NCBI GenBank assembly: GCA_964370165.1
Contig: CAYJIG010000085.1
Span: 1 to 6,232 of the forward strand
DNA length: 6,232 bases
Direction of reading: 5' to 3'
Origin: JAAYCI01 sp964370165
GTDB lineage: Bacteria; Bacillota; Clostridia; Oscillospirales; Ruminococcaceae
A model generated the notes under the pieces. That model saw only the letters and a list, made by a program, of their open reading frames with translations, was not told the DNA's origin and ran no database searches. The first letter of the stretch is position 1. The number at the start of each line of letters is the position of its first letter. Of this stretch, positions 5,219-6,232 are shown one piece after another. Position numbers and translations under genes: made by a program.

Positions 5219-6232
5219 TTAAAACCCTCCGTATAAGAAACTTGCCGCGCCAAACCCGCCGCTTTGGGCCAAAAATCCCGCAAAACAGCACATTACCATT
5301 ACAAAATACACTACCCATCTCCGCCATGTCACCATGCCCAAAAACGCCACCGCAAGGCTTTTGCCTTTAAGGCGATGCGCCTGCCACCAGTCTGCCCACA
5401 GCGCAAGCGCCGTGCACATCAACGAAAACGCAATAAATGCCATTGCAATGCGGTCATCTGAGTAAAACCCGCTTTGCACTGCGCTTAGCACATCTCGCCA
5501 AACAGTGCCAAGGCTGACCGGAGTAAACTGACGCACAAGCGCAGACACTGCCACACCTACACTGCTTTGGCTCTGCATGCCCACACGAAAAAACACCAGG
5601 CTTTCTGTCCACAATATCAGCACCACCGCTGTTTTGCCAAAGCGCGTCCAAAACGGTGGCCTTTTCTTAGGCTTGCCAATATATCGGTGCATACATTCCT
5701 CGCCGATACGAAACACTGCCTGAAGCGCCCCCCACACCAAAAACGGCAAGGTATCCCCGTGCCATATTCCCGAAATCAAAAATGTTATGGCGATAGAGCT
5801 AAGCATGGGTGGCTTTTGCAAATATTTCCCGACTATCGGTAGTTTTTCCGTCCATCTGCTCCACACCAGCGGCATGAAGATATAATCTTGTAAAAACCGT
5901 GACAGGCTGATATGCCACTTTGACCAAAACAAGGAAAAATTCGTGGCAAAATACGGGTTTTGGAAGTTGTGTGGCAGGTTTATCCCCAGCAGTTTTGCCG
6001 AGCCACGCACTATGTCGGTGTATCCCGAAAAATCAAAATAAAGCTGTATGGTAAACAGCACCGCCGCCAGTGTCAGGCTGGCCCCACTATACGCTTCAAG
6101 GTCGCCATACACCGCATCCACCACTATTTTCAGCGTGTCTGCCACGGCAATTTTTTTGAAAAAGCCTATGCCCAGCAGTACCAGCGCTTCCCCTGCTTTT
6201 TCCGGCTGAAACCGCCTGGTGGTATCTTTCAC
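5219..6232 (-). CDS. MBOAT family O-acyltransferase (AlgI/PatA-like), N-terminus missing
   Basis: 337 residues are visible; the frame is open to the window edge. Family members usually carry well over 100 further residues before this point, so the GTG at the edge is not taken as the start. MBOAT landmarks in order: GFFKKIAVAD (23-32), YFDFSGYTDI (65-74), NFSLFWSKWHISLSRFLQDY (98-117) and FLISGIWHGD (151-160), with the invariant catalytic His158 of this fragment. Further membrane segments lie at about 187-197, 262-280 and 297-320. MBOAT proteins of this type transfer an acyl group from a cytoplasmic carrier through the membrane for modification of surface polysaccharide, peptidoglycan or teichoic acid. 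The very C-terminus is FLYGGF (332-337), matching an F-x-Y-x-x-F acyl-shuttle hexapeptide. The SGNH partner follows after 3 nt and the GT-B-like gene after that, so the target is probably the glycan built by this locus. The AlgI/PatA-like grouping is firm; the substrate is not. Confidence 0.88.
   Translation of the reverse strand: MKDTTRRFQPEKAGEALVLLGIGFFKKIAVADTLKIVVDAVYGDLEAYSGASLTLAAVLFTIQLYFDFSGYTDIVRGSAKLLGINLPHNFQNPYFATNFSLFWSKWHISLSRFLQDYIFMPLVWSRWTEKLPIVGKYLQKPPMLSSIAITFLISGIWHGDTLPFLVWGALQAVFRIGEECMHRYIGKPKKRPPFWTRFGKTAVVLILWTESLVFFRVGMQSQSSVGVAVSALVRQFTPVSLGTVWRDVLSAVQSGFYSDDRIAMAFIAFSLMCTALALWADWWQAHRLKGKSLAVAFLGMVTWRRWVVYFVMVMCCFAGFLAQSGGFGAASFLYGGF
5225..5230 (-). promoter_or_regulatory. 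Ribosome binding site of the SGNH gene, within the MBOAT C-terminal codons
   Basis: GGAGGG lies 9 nt before the ATG at 5215 and is formed by the two glycine codons (GGA GGG) of the MBOAT C-terminus ...FLYGGF. Ribosomes finishing the MBOAT gene would sit over the start of its partner, favouring coupled translation of the pair. Confidence 0.8.

Noticed and set aside
6230..6232. GTG at the window edge as the MBOAT start
   Set aside because: The family has a long conserved N-terminal membrane part before the visible GFFKK region; the gene is cut by the window.
4259..6232. dlt operon (D-alanylation of teichoic acid)
   Set aside because: No DltA ligase, DltC carrier protein or separate DltX is present next to the pair, and the shuttle-like motif is fused to the MBOAT protein, as in AlgI/PatA-type systems.

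Overview
The window looks like a cell-envelope locus from a low-GC Gram-positive anaerobe, most likely of the class Clostridia. This rests on strong GGGAG/GGAGG ribosome binding sites before every start, one TTG start, AT-rich intergenic DNA with extended -10 promoters, an Ig-like secreted protein with a Thr-Pro linker, and an Lgt-like protein of the clostridial 'GCFLAGCCYG' type. No taxonomic marker is present, so the assignment is an inference.

Layout, left to right. Bases 1-155 (minus) hold the first 51 codons of a membrane protein that resembles the N-terminus of a polysaccharide flippase. It starts at a TTG and has its own promoter region. Bases 268-1059 (minus) encode an Lgt-like integral membrane protein in which several canonical catalytic residues are replaced. 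Bases 1060-1255 are a divergent promoter region with an extended -10 element in each direction and a perfect 10-bp inverted repeat between them. Bases 1256-2896 (plus) encode a secreted protein built of Ig-like domains, with an acidic, Cys-containing insert in the first domain and a 36-residue Thr/Ile-Pro linker. Its apparent terminator is a 15-bp perfect hairpin lying inside the 3' end of the convergent gene.

Bases 2921-6232 (minus) are a tightly packed operon read from right to left: an MBOAT O-acyltransferase (5' end beyond the window), an SGNH-type acyl-transferase partner with one N-terminal membrane anchor, and a cytoplasmic GT-B-like surface-carbohydrate protein. Gaps between them are 3 and 21 nt. 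The MBOAT protein ends in FLYGGF, which fits the C-terminal 'acyl shuttle' hexapeptide known from MBOAT/SGNH systems. The likely flow is that the MBOAT moves an acyl group across the membrane onto its C-terminal Tyr, the SGNH protein takes it on Ser62 and passes it to a surface glycan, and the GT-B-like protein helps build that glycan. With the flippase-like gene nearby, the locus reads as production, export and O-acylation of a surface polysaccharide, beside a secreted Ig-like protein.

No tRNA, rRNA, CRISPR array, insertion sequence or phage gene was seen. No gene-free stretch exceeds 300 bases.
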